From Salibacterium qingdaonense (GTDB taxonomy: Bacteria; Bacillota; Bacilli; Bacillales; Marinococcaceae), in assembly GCF_900114715.1 (NCBI RefSeq), contig NZ_FOTY01000015.1, forward strand, positions 1 to 64,000: 64,000 nt of DNA, in the 5' to 3' direction. Shown here in pieces: positions 24,203 through 32,077 of this stretch; the stretch's first letter is position 1; each line of letters opens with the position of its first letter. A program made the translations under genes and the position numbers. Under the pieces are notes generated by a model, which worked only from the letters and a program-made list of their open reading frames with translations, searched no databases and was not told the origin of the DNA.

Positions 24203-25192
24203 TCACGGATTGTTACCATAGAAACCTTTCACCAGTTCATCCATCACCCGGTTCGTGCGAAGCGCTGTTTCTCCGGTGCTTGGGGCTGTCGTTCCTTTGC
24301 CGGTCAGCTCTTCGACCACCGCCTGAATCAGATAGCGCTGAATGGGCTGCGGCTGTTCGATGATATAGTCCTTCGTTTCCGTCCCGGTCATCAGCGTCAC
24401 CGGTTTTTCATCAAATGAGGAGAAGATGATTTCGCCTTTTGTGCCGACGATCCGGTTCACGTCTTCTTTTTTATAGGAAGAAAAATTCCAGATGCCGGTG
24501 CCGGCCGCGCCGTTTTCAAACAAGAACGCGCCGCTCACGGTATCTTCGACCGGATAGGCGCCGGCCTGGTTGCGGGCGAATCCGGTGACATCGCGAACCG
24601 GTCCGAGCAGGTAGTCGAACAGGTCGAGTGTGTGTGACGCGAGGTCGAAAAACAGCCCGCCCCCGCTCACCTCCGGCTGCAGACGCCACGGCCATTCCCC
24701 GTTCTCGTCTTTCTCGGCAATCGGCTGCGTGTGCTGCATCGTGACAAAACGGACCTCGCCGATTGCGCCGGCGTCCAGCAGCTCTTTCACTTTGAGAAAA
24801 CGCGGGAGCGTGCGCCGGTAATACGCAACATACAGCGGCACCTGCTTTTCGGCGCAGAACGCTGCCATCTCTTCGCATTCGCGGGTGGACCGCGCCATCG
24901 GTTTTTCGACATACACCGGTTTGCCCGCCTCCGCCGCCATCATCGTGTATTCTTTATGAAAACCGGGCGGGGTGGCAATATAAACGGCGTTTACGTTCTC
25001 GTCCTGAATCAGATCTTCTGCCTTGTCATACCACACCGGCACTCCGTGGCGCTCCGCGTAATCTCGCGCAAGGTCCCCGTTCCGCCGCATTACCGCAGCC
25101 AGCGAACTGTCCGCCGTCGTCTGAAAGGCGGGCCCGCTTTTCTTCTCTGTCACATCCCCGCAGCCAATGATTCCCCAACGCACATCCTTCAT
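24203..25192 (-). CDS. Gfo/Idh/MocA-family oxidoreductase
   Basis: 329 residues. Start MKDVRWGIIGCGDVTEKKSG carries a clean GxGxxT-type nucleotide loop; VYVEKPMARS is the EKP loop with its Lys; GGGLFFDLASHTLDLFDYLLG is the C-terminal active-site helix. A GGGAG site precedes ATG 25192. It is closest in style to the single-gene Bacillus dehydrogenases acting on inositol- or glucose-like sugars, but the substrate cannot be read from sequence. It is not adjacent to the other two family members and has no GntR-type operator. Confidence 0.85.
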   Translation of the reverse strand: MKDVRWGIIGCGDVTEKKSGPAFQTTADSSLAAVMRRNGDLARDYAERHGVPVWYDKAEDLIQDENVNAVYIATPPGFHKEYTMMAAEAGKPVYVEKPMARSTRECEEMAAFCAEKQVPLYVAYYRRTLPRFLKVKELLDAGAIGEVRFVTMQHTQPIAEKDENGEWPWRLQPEVSGGGLFFDLASHTLDLFDYLLGPVRDVTGFARNQAGAYPVEDTVSGAFLFENGAAGTGIWNFSSYKKEDVNRIVGTKGEIIFSSFDEKPVTLMTGTETKDYIIEQPQPIQRYLIQAVVEELTGKGTTAPSTGETALRTNRVMDELVKGFYGNNP

Positions 25193-25243
25193 AAGCTCCC
25201 TCTCCCTTATTAAAAAATTATAATCCTATTTATGTTTTCTATG

Positions 25244-25278
25244 AAAAGCGGCATAAGGAGACAAAACCTTATACCGCC
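25244..25278 (-). terminator. terminator of the Cys-rich gene
   Basis: GCGGCATAAGG pairs with CCTTATACCGCC around a 1-base bulge, followed on the minus strand by CTTTTCAT. Confidence 0.6.
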
Positions 25279-25295
25279 TGATTCCTTTATTCTAT

Positions 25296-25529
25296 CTAAT
25301 AAAAACATCGGTCGAAACACCGAATGGCATCCTGCACGCAGCATTCCAACCCGTATTCGTCGTAGGACTTGCATGATTCGAGGCATTTGTTTAACCGCCG
25401 GCTGCATTCCAGCAGGCAGTCCCGCCTGGATTTACAGCCATGACCATGATAGCCCAGTTTGCCCAGGTTATCTTCACATCCGCATTGCGGCTTGCGGCTG
25501 TGATGGTGACACCAGCACTGTTCTCTCAC
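25296..25529 (-). CDS. 77-residue Cys-rich protein
   Basis: GTG start at 25529 with AGGGGGTGA 6 nt upstream. Thirteen of 77 residues are Cys, several as CxxxC pairs (CLLEC, CLESC, CFDRC), with His-rich CHHHS near the start and GYHGHGC in the middle. That pattern suggests metal binding (copper, zinc or iron-sulfur), or a disulfide-linked spore-coat protein. No signal peptide. I recognise no exact family; small four-helix copper-binding Cys-rich proteins are a remote analogy. Confidence 0.6.
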   Translation of the reverse strand: MREQCWCHHHSRKPQCGCEDNLGKLGYHGHGCKSRRDCLLECSRRLNKCLESCKSYDEYGLECCVQDAIRCFDRCFY

Positions 25530-25540
25530 GATCTGTCACC

Positions 25541-25575
25541 CCCTTTCCCAGCAGAATATGCCGGTGGGAAAGGGA
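25541..25575. repeat. 9-bp stem-loop upstream of the Cys-rich gene
   Basis: CCCTTTCCC and GGGAAAGGG flank 16 bases. On the minus strand the AAAGGG of the second arm contributes to the ribosome site of the Cys-rich gene, so folding could hide that site. Confidence 0.4.
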
Positions 25576-25768
25576 GTGCTTGTATTCTTTCATCATATAA
25601 GGTTAAAAAATCTATGAATAAAATATCGGTGACCGCGGTCTATTCAGGGTCTGCTGAATCCAATAAATCTGCTGATGCCGCAAGGATTTTGCCTTCTTAT
25701 GTCGAAGATAGGCGCAAGGAAATCATAACATATGGCATCAAAACCCTTGCACATGGAGGCGGCGATCC

Positions 25769-26199
25769 ATGTATAATCATTCGGAACAACAACTCATTCT
25801 GCCGGAGGATTTCTTCCTGTCATTCGGGCCCAATTAAATCCGGAAATTCGATGGGTCAAACTTGCAGAGTTCATCCCTTGTACAGATTCCAGCTTAACCA
25901 CCCAAAAGATCCTGCATTTCTACGCTGAACGCTGGAACATCGAAACCTTTTTTCAGGAAACGAAGGACAAACTTTATATGGGGGATTACAGGCTGCGATC
26001 CCTTTTCGCTATAAAGCGTTACATGTTGGTGCTTCAACTTGCCTACACGTTCATCATGCAGCATGACCAGCAGGAATTCACTACAGGATAATGGCGGGCT
26101 GACAAGGAAAGGCGCCGTTCTCTCCTGCTCTATGTTTATCAGAAAGCCCAAAAGGGCGTGTCTCTGCCGTCTCTTGAAAAAGAGCTGATGATTGCCTAA
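25769..26199 (+). pseudogene. degenerate transposase relic
   Basis: The first 20 codons read MYNHSEQQLILPEDFFLSFG, then a one-base shift at the GGGCCC run moves into the frame QLNPEIRWVKLAEFIPCTDSS and on through FYAERWNIETFFQETKD, RLRSLFAIKRYMLVLQLAY. The first part resembles N termini of IS5/IS1182-type transposases, the second the C-terminal catalytic Glu region (YxxRWxIExFF) of IS4-type ones; the central catalytic part is missing. An in-frame stop follows at TTGGATAA-like 26088-26090, after which coding-like sequence continues to TAA 26197. Clearly inactive. Confidence 0.7.
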
Positions 26200-26354
26200 G
26201 GAGATATGTAAGCTCCAAAGTAAAATATTAATTCTATTGGATATTCCTGTTACTGATTATGCAACTTTAGAGTTTTAACATTGAACTTGTAAATAAAAAC
26301 ATTAATAATAAGTTAATAGTAAACAAACCTATTCTAAATAAATAGAAATTCGGT

Positions 26355-26960
26355 TTATCGCTCTGTTGGCGGTTTTTTTTGAAATTGCTCCCATACAGGC
26401 AGCGCCCACTCAGGCAACCGATCTACCTCAAAACTTATTTTGCCTTTATTGATTTCCAACACACTTTCTCCGTTATCATTACTGTTATCAATTAGAATAA
26501 GATTATCGATAAGAACAGCACATTCATAAAGGTGTTTCAAAGAAGTTTTTTCTCTCCTGAAGATATCTTCAGCCGGGATATGATGTCCGCCATTTTTCAC
26601 CCTCATTGCAACTCTCTCAATATTTTGATTAACATGACTCAGTGCAATGTAAAACATGGTCACTTCATACCCATTTTCTTTCGCTGCCTTTATCTGCCTA
26701 AGTGCATTTTTGCCCGCAAGTGTTGTTTCGATTGAAAAATCTTTACCTTCTTTCATGTATTCTTTCACCGATTTGATGACTTCTTTTCCTGCAGCAATCC
26801 TTTTCGCCTCTGGATTTTTTGTATCTAACCTTCGTGCAACAGCATCAGCATCGATATTAATATCAAGACCGATTTTGTCGATGATTAAATTGCGAAACGT
26901 GCTTTTTCCACTACCGTTATTCCCTGCAAATACGAAAAACACTGGTCGACGCGAATCCAT
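26355..26960 (-). CDS. zeta-toxin-family P-loop kinase
   Basis: 201 residues. FVFAGNNGSGKSTF is the Walker A loop (13-21), DINIDADAVARRL the substrate-binding Asp region, and GKDFSIETTLAG the motif typical of zeta toxins and related kinases. Zeta toxins phosphorylate UDP-N-acetylglucosamine, blocking peptidoglycan synthesis, though chromosomal relatives vary. Translation starts inside the stop of the upstream small gene (TAATG), a classic toxin-antitoxin coupling. AT-rich surroundings with a transposase relic and a MITE suggest acquired DNA. Confidence 0.8.
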   Translation of the reverse strand: MDSRRPVFFVFAGNNGSGKSTFRNLIIDKIGLDINIDADAVARRLDTKNPEAKRIAAGKEVIKSVKEYMKEGKDFSIETTLAGKNALRQIKAAKENGYEVTMFYIALSHVNQNIERVAMRVKNGGHHIPAEDIFRREKTSLKHLYECAVLIDNLILIDNSNDNGESVLEINKGKISFEVDRLPEWALPVWEQFQKKPPTER

Positions 26961-27154
26961 TACGCTTCACCTTCATTATGAAACGGAATAATTTTACCGT
27001 CAGGAAATTCTTTTACAAGTTGTCCGTGCTGCTCATATATTATATACGTGTTGTTAGCTTTGGCATCTATTCTTGCCCGTTCTCCGGTCATCGCCGCCCA
27101 TTTATCAACCCAGCCGTATTTTCGTTTGGATTCTACGTTTTGCTGTTCCCACAC
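26960..27154 (-). CDS. putative antitoxin partner of the zeta-family toxin
   Basis: 64 residues from GTG 27154 with AAAGGTGGTG upstream (an alternative GTG lies 12 nt earlier). Sequence WEQQNVESKRKYGWVDKWAAMTGERARIDAKANNTYIIYEQHGQLVKEFPDG begins helical and ends as a likely beta hairpin. It is not the 90-residue epsilon antitoxin. The role is inferred purely from the one-base overlap with the toxin gene and the small size. Confidence 0.6.
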   Translation of the reverse strand: MWEQQNVESKRKYGWVDKWAAMTGERARIDAKANNTYIIYEQHGQLVKEFPDGKIIPFHNEGEA

Positions 27155-27385
27155 AAGAATCACCACCTTTATTTCATTATATCAGATAGCTCGTTTCATT
27201 ATACTATTTGCTTTATTTCAAAACATTTGATTGGATACTTCATAACAATAAAGCATGAATAACTTTGTTTTTCATTACATCGATTTTCAATTAATTCTCA
27301 AACACATTATTAAGTAATAGCAATTGTTTATAATAGAAATAATTAAAATGTACCACGGCTGTTGATTATGCAAATATAGGAAGCG
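27155..27385. other. AT-rich intergenic stretch left of the MITE
   Basis: Very AT-rich with no convincing gene. TGATTATGCAA near 27363 recurs near 26254 on the other side of the toxin pair, a possible trace of a duplication bracketing it. The promoter of the toxin pair must lie here on the minus strand but I cannot pick one. Confidence 0.35.
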
Positions 27386-27645
27386 TTTCGTTGGACTACG
27401 CCTTTCCTGCCCGCTTTCACCCTCCGGGCACAAGAGCGACATCTGCTCGAACTCCCTTCGGTCGTTCTCCCAGTGTCTCCTTAGCCGCAGGGCGTCGCCT
27501 CAGCTATATGGTGGTAAAGGAGGATCGGCTAAGTTCGGCACGTCCTGCCGGGCGCCGATCTGACTCACCTCGTATGAGCCTCCGGTGATCTTCGGCTGAC
27601 GCTTCTCCCGCTGGAGCCTGAGCAGACGGCTCCGTCCAACGAAAA
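27386..27645. repeat. 260-bp MITE-like intergenic repeat
   Basis: Bounded by TTTCGTTGGAC (27386-27396) and its exact inverse GTCCAACGAAA (27635-27645). The GC-rich inside contrasts sharply with the AT-rich flanks and has many internal complementary blocks (CTCCGGGC, GGAGCCTGAGC...GGCTCC). It closely resembles in style the structured repeats ending in GTCCAACGAAA that I recall from many Bacillaceae genomes. Frames across it look like proteins only because of high GC. Confidence 0.65.
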
Positions 27646-27823
27646 AGAAGGGGGGATACATGCTTTGATCACAGATGCACCCTCTTCATAGAATCCTTTC
27701 CCATTCCTTTATATGGTAAATCAACAGGCATGAAAATGTACAGTTTCATTTTAATTGGATTGAAATTTAATAATGTTGTCTTTATGAACCTTTCTTAATA
27801 TACTATGCTCCATGGTGCTCTCG

Positions 27824-27865
27824 AAAAAGAGCGGGGAAGAGACGGATTGTAAGTGTGGCTTCCCC
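27824..27865 (-). terminator. terminator of the AEC transporter gene
   Basis: GGGGAAG (27833-27839) pairs with CTTCCCC (27859-27865), and on the minus strand GCTCTTTTT follows. Confidence 0.55.
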
Positions 27866-27890
27866 AGGGCAAACACATCGATAGGTGAAT

Positions 27891-28814
27891 CTAGAACAAC
27901 AGCCGCGATGCGTAGATGACAATCGTGACGGTGACGCTGCTGATCAGGGTGGAGATGAGCACGGCCTGGGCGGCGTATTCCTGGTAATTGTCATACATGA
28001 GCGCGAACTGGGCACTGTTGCGGGACATCGGAAAGGCGCTTGCGATAAAGAGCGCCTGCGCAATCGTGCCGTCTATGCCAAAGAGCGAAATGACAGCAAG
28101 CGCGGTCAACGGCGCGACGATGAGCCTTCCGGTAAGTCCCAGAAAAAAAGCGGCCGAAAAGTTCTCCAGCTTCGGATAGGCAACCTGCGCGCCGAGCGTG
28201 AGAAGCGCTACGGCGAGAAACGCGTCGGCGATATTTTCAATCGGTGTCCAGATGAAGCCCGGGATCGGAATCTGAAAGCCGTAAAACAGAAAACCGAGCA
28301 CGAGCGCATACAGAATCGGGGTCTTCAGAATTTCTTTGAGGTTCATCGTGCCTTTTCCCTCAGTGGATGCCGCGTTCATGAGGCCGTAGGTGTACGTGAT
28401 GATATTCTGAAACATCATGACCATAATCTGCACCGATGCGCCGACCGGATTCGCCTGGAAGACAAGCTGGCTGACCGGCAGGCCGAAATTGCCGGAATTG
28501 TTCAGCACGACACTGTTTTTGAACGTCGCGGCAAGCTTCTTGTCCATTTTCATTCCTTTTGCCGTCACGTGAGCAAGCGAGCCGAGCAGCAAAAATTGAA
28601 TCAAAAGAAACCCGCCGATTTCAAGCAGCAGCGACGGTGTCATGTCGTTTTGATAAATGTTCACAAAAATAACCGTCGGGAGAAAAAGGTATGTCAACAG
28701 CCGCGATAATGTTTTCATGTCGAACTGAAGCAGGCGGTGCAGCAGGGCGCCCACCCCCAGTAAAAAGAAAACGGGAAATATAATTTGAAGCAGAATCTGA
28801 AATAATACCGCCAT
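27891..28814 (-). CDS. AEC-family transporter (auxin efflux carrier type)
   Basis: 307 residues with about ten membrane helices in two repeated halves. VVLNNSGNFGLPVSQLVF is the characteristic Asn/Gly-rich break of the first half, and PMSRNSAQFALMYDNY lies at the equivalent point of the second. Bacterial members export or exchange organic acids such as malate. No ribosome site better than the one at ATG 28814 is seen. Substrate unknown; the neighbours do not help. Confidence 0.85.
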   Translation of the reverse strand: MAVLFQILLQIIFPVFFLLGVGALLHRLLQFDMKTLSRLLTYLFLPTVIFVNIYQNDMTPSLLLEIGGFLLIQFLLLGSLAHVTAKGMKMDKKLAATFKNSVVLNNSGNFGLPVSQLVFQANPVGASVQIMVMMFQNIITYTYGLMNAASTEGKGTMNLKEILKTPILYALVLGFLFYGFQIPIPGFIWTPIENIADAFLAVALLTLGAQVAYPKLENFSAAFFLGLTGRLIVAPLTALAVISLFGIDGTIAQALFIASAFPMSRNSAQFALMYDNYQEYAAQAVLISTLISSVTVTIVIYASRLLF

Positions 28815-28982
28815 GTGCTATCATCCGTTCCGGTTGCAGGGTTCAAAGTGAGGTTCGTTCCTCCTTCTCTTATCTTACAACGCTTCCTCAGCGGCATGCT
28901 ATCCCTTTCATGTAAAAAAAGGAATAGTCCCTGTACGTATAGAAGAGTCTTGGAAGATATATATGGGATGGGGGGAATGACC

Positions 28983-29309
28983 ATGCGCCGCTTCGGATTG
29001 TGCAATACATTTACAGTTGTAGACGGAAAACGCGATACACTGGCAGAACTGCTGCTGGAGGCTTCGAAGGAAATGAAAAAGCTGGAGGAGTGCGAGTTAT
29101 ACATTATCAATTCCGATGACAATAACCCGGACGTCCTCTACGTATATGAAGTGTGGTCCAGCGAAGAAGCGCATCAGGCTTCGTTATCAATGGACGTCAG
29201 CCAAACGTTAATCAAAAAAGCCCGGCCGATCCTGGCCGGAGTCGAGAAAACAGGCCCGTTCACTCCCCTGGGCGGCAAAGGAATATCCGCTTCCTCACTG
29301 GAAAGCTGA
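28983..29309 (+). CDS. antibiotic-biosynthesis-monooxygenase-fold protein
   Basis: 108 residues from ATG 28983, preceded by GGGGGG at 7 nt. The middle matches the ABM ferredoxin-like fold: FGLCNTFTVVDGKRDTLAELLLEASKEMK, then CELYIIN, VLYVYEVWSSEEAHQASLSMD. Such proteins (YgiN-like) act as small quinol monooxygenases or heme-handling proteins; no heme ligands are obvious. A strong terminator follows. Confidence 0.8.
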   Translation: MRRFGLCNTFTVVDGKRDTLAELLLEASKEMKKLEECELYIINSDDNNPDVLYVYEVWSSEEAHQASLSMDVSQTLIKKARPILAGVEKTGPFTPLGGKGISASSLES

Positions 29310-29330
29310 AAAAAACGGCTCTCTCATCAA

Positions 29331-29361
29331 AAAAACCGGCTGATCGAGTCAGCCGGTTTTT
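29331..29361. terminator. terminator after the ABM gene
   Basis: AAAACCGGCTGA pairs with TCAGCCGGTTTT around a 5-nt loop; T-runs on both sides make it bidirectional. The stem contains CCGGCTG, like the hairpins beside the A arrays, but no array is present here. Confidence 0.85.
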
Positions 29362-29462
29362 AGCTATATCGGCGGTTCCTGCCGGAATATCGGTATTTTT
29401 TCAAACCATCGGCGGCATTTCGATTTTATCGGCACTCATCCGGTAACAGCTCTCTGCCAATA

Positions 29463-30221
29463 TCAGGGCCGGTCCGGTGTAAGCAGTTTGTGCAGGACGG
29501 CGGCATCGCGCAGAAACTGCTCCGGGTCGTCGTCCTGCACGAATTCGAGCATGGCATAGCGGTCCCCGCTGTCTGGAATCTGCTGAAAATAAGCGTTCCA
29601 TTCCTCCTGCCCGTCCTCAAGCGGGTAGCGGGTCGTGCCGCGCCAGAAGAAAACGTGGACGTGTCTGATCCACGGTTTCACCGTTTCAATGGAATCGAGC
29701 CTTTCTTCAAGCGACAGTCCGACCGCCGGCTGCCAGTAGAGCTGAACGTTCGGATGATGAAGCTCTTCCATCAGATGCCGGGCGCTCTCCGCAGTATCAG
29801 TAAGCGTTCCTCCGTGATACTCAAGATGCACGCCGATCCCTTTATCCTTCGCAAGCGAAGCAGCGTCCTGGATATCGCGGATGACCTGCTGCCGCTCCTC
29901 CGGCTCTATGTCGTTTGAGCCTTTAACGCCTGCCCAGATCCGGATGGACGGAGCACCGAGAGCAGAGGCAGTGTCCAGCACAGTACGAAACGGGGTATCC
30001 TGTTCTACACCAGCCTTGTAGTAGGATCCGTAAGAGGAAACGTCCAGACCCGCATCCTTCGTTTTCTCGGCCGTGCGGGCGGCAGCCGACGTGTCACCAG
30101 GCGGAACGTGCACATCGCCGCCCCATTCGATACTGTGAAGGTCGGCCTGCGAGGCCAGCTCTATGATCTCATCCACCGACTTCTCCCGAAACGTCACGGA
30201 ACACACTCCTGTTTTCCACAT
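29463..30221 (-). CDS. sugar phosphate isomerase/epimerase-type TIM barrel
   Basis: 252 residues of the xylose-isomerase-like TIM barrel (AP_endonuc_2). SIEWGGDVHVPPG, IRIWAGVKGS, GVHLEYHGGTLTD (Glu and His metal ligands) and RHVHVFFW follow the barrel order. It is the last gene of the eight-gene polysaccharide operon, 4 bases after the DUF2264 gene, so it probably isomerises or epimerises the released sugar or sugar acid. The precise reaction cannot be deduced. Confidence 0.82.
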   Translation of the reverse strand: MWKTGVCSVTFREKSVDEIIELASQADLHSIEWGGDVHVPPGDTSAAARTAEKTKDAGLDVSSYGSYYKAGVEQDTPFRTVLDTASALGAPSIRIWAGVKGSNDIEPEERQQVIRDIQDAASLAKDKGIGVHLEYHGGTLTDTAESARHLMEELHHPNVQLYWQPAVGLSLEERLDSIETVKPWIRHVHVFFWRGTTRYPLEDGQEEWNAYFQQIPDSGDRYAMLEFVQDDDPEQFLRDAAVLHKLLTPDRP

Positions 30222-30225
30222 TGCC

Positions 30226-32067
30226 TTACTCCTCCAATCTCGATCTCAGTGTCGCTTCTGTCTTCCCGTTAAACACAACCTCCGCTGATTCGCCGGATGG
30301 GCGGATCATTTCCGGAACGCTGCCGGGCATGCGGCTGCCGGCATACACGGCGGTGCCGTACCAGACCGGGCCGTCCTCTCCGGAGAGACGTGACACGGCG
30401 GCAGGCAGTACGGCCGGTGCGGCATACAGCAGGTTCGTATTCGGCTCGGTCCGGCCCGCTTCCAGAAGACGTTCCCCACTTAAGTCCGCGACCACACTGA
30501 TTCCCGCGGGCAGCTCCACAGACAGTACGTGATCGTTCTCTTCTATGTCCGGTTGTATATCCGGCAGCGGCTTTTGTCCGTCCACATCGATCGGCACCGA
30601 AAAGCCCCCATCTCTGGCATCAAGCGGCCGCCGGGCATGAATCCGGTGCACCCGCACCTGCCACGGCCACGCCGGCAGCAGCCACGTTTCCACATCAACA
30701 TCACGCCACGGCTTCCAGTGCGAATACAGCACGCCGTCCTCCCAATCGGTCACCTCGGTCCGCCGCCGTCCGCGGTAATACCCATCCTCTTCGCTGAAGG
30801 CAAGCATTGAATCAAACGCTCCCTGCTCCGGGCCGAACACTCCCTTAGGCACGTGAAATCCAAACCGGGTCGAGTAGGCGAACTTCGCGTACTTGCTGTC
30901 ATTATGCGAGTGTTCGGTGGACAAATACTGCCCCGACACAAGACTGAACACATGACTGCCTTCCCTCATCATCGTCATCCGCGGCGCAGCAAGCTTTTTC
31001 ACCCGCTCAAGCTGCGGCATCGGCTTTTCCTCCACCTGCCAGAACGCATGCTCTTCCGGGAGCGCCAGCACAAGAAATGTTTTCAGCGCCCAGTACGGCG
31101 ACCCGGGGGAATTATAATTTTCAGCCATAATCAGGTTCGGATACGCGTACCCAATCGTGAGCAGCCCATCGCCAGAGAAAACCGGCTGCTCCATCCACCA
31201 CCGGATGTGCCGCATGATAAGCCCTTTTGCCACACCAACGTCCACCTCCGGAAGCTCCGCATACACACACGCACTCCAAAACGACACCTGCGCAAAACGA
31301 TACGTCAAGCTGCGCCCAAACGGCAGTGCCGAGCCATCATCCGAAAACCAATAAATAAAATCATCGGCAAAACGCGCTGCGCGCTTTTTATACAGTTCTG
31401 CCCGCTCCGGATCCTTGTCTTTCTGCAGCGCCGCATACAACAATCCGTAAAAGTGGAAGCCAAACGATATATAATAGTCCCACTGCTCCACCGGTCCATC
31501 CGCATACCAGCCGTCTCCCTGATAACAGGACTCGATGAAGTCGAATGATTCCTGCTGTTTCTCCTCATCGACCGGCATGCCGACCGCGTCAAATCCGGTA
31601 TTCACAAGAACACGGAAAAAATGCCAGTTATTGTCCACTACATCGTATTGATTAATCTGGTCGAGCCACTGATAAAGATGATGCCGCTCCGTTTCCGTAA
31701 GCGGTGTCCATAGTTTTCCCGGAATCATGGCAAGACCAAACCCGATTGCCGCCATCTCCACCAGCCGCTGATCAATGCCGTGCACCCAGCCCCAGAATTC
31801 AGGGTGCTCCGGATTGGTTCCGTTTTTGATTCCTTCCAGGTGGCACTCCCAGCGGCCGTCCCACGCACCGCCGGCTGCAGCCGGAACAAGTCCCCACAGC
31901 ACCCGGGAGAACGCTTCCATTTCTGCGATATCATAGCCGAAATGGGCACTCGTCGCACCAAGAGGAATTCTTGCTTTTCCTTCGCTGAAATAAGAGTCGA
32001 GCGGTTCAAGAATACGCTCCAGAAGCTCCTCCATATCCCGGCGCGACTGTATTTGATTTTCTTCCAT
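30226..32067 (-). CDS. DUF2264-domain protein, probable glycoside hydrolase
   Basis: 613 residues from ATG 32067 (GAGGTGA, 6 nt). The N-terminal two thirds form an alpha/alpha toroid rich in Trp and aromatic loops (VDNNWHFFRVLVNTGFDAVG, DGWYADGPVEQWDYYISFGFHFYG); the C-terminal third is a beta-sandwich beginning around SHVFSLVSGQYLSTEHSHNDSKYAKFAYST. No signal peptide, so it acts in the cytoplasm on imported oligosaccharides. I recall some DUF2264 proteins being classed as beta-glucuronidases (GH154), which would suit a uronate pathway, but that is memory, not shown here. It lies 10 bases after the response regulator. Confidence 0.8.
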   Translation of the reverse strand: MEENQIQSRRDMEELLERILEPLDSYFSEGKARIPLGATSAHFGYDIAEMEAFSRVLWGLVPAAAGGAWDGRWECHLEGIKNGTNPEHPEFWGWVHGIDQRLVEMAAIGFGLAMIPGKLWTPLTETERHHLYQWLDQINQYDVVDNNWHFFRVLVNTGFDAVGMPVDEEKQQESFDFIESCYQGDGWYADGPVEQWDYYISFGFHFYGLLYAALQKDKDPERAELYKKRAARFADDFIYWFSDDGSALPFGRSLTYRFAQVSFWSACVYAELPEVDVGVAKGLIMRHIRWWMEQPVFSGDGLLTIGYAYPNLIMAENYNSPGSPYWALKTFLVLALPEEHAFWQVEEKPMPQLERVKKLAAPRMTMMREGSHVFSLVSGQYLSTEHSHNDSKYAKFAYSTRFGFHVPKGVFGPEQGAFDSMLAFSEEDGYYRGRRRTEVTDWEDGVLYSHWKPWRDVDVETWLLPAWPWQVRVHRIHARRPLDARDGGFSVPIDVDGQKPLPDIQPDIEENDHVLSVELPAGISVVADLSGERLLEAGRTEPNTNLLYAAPAVLPAAVSRLSGEDGPVWYGTAVYAGSRMPGSVPEMIRPSGESAEVVFNGKTEATLRSRLEE

Positions 32068-32077
32068 ATGCGTCACC

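Noticed and set aside
27391-27588. 65-codon frame inside the MITE-like repeat
   Set aside because: It lies wholly within the structured repeat and has no ribosome site or family resemblance.
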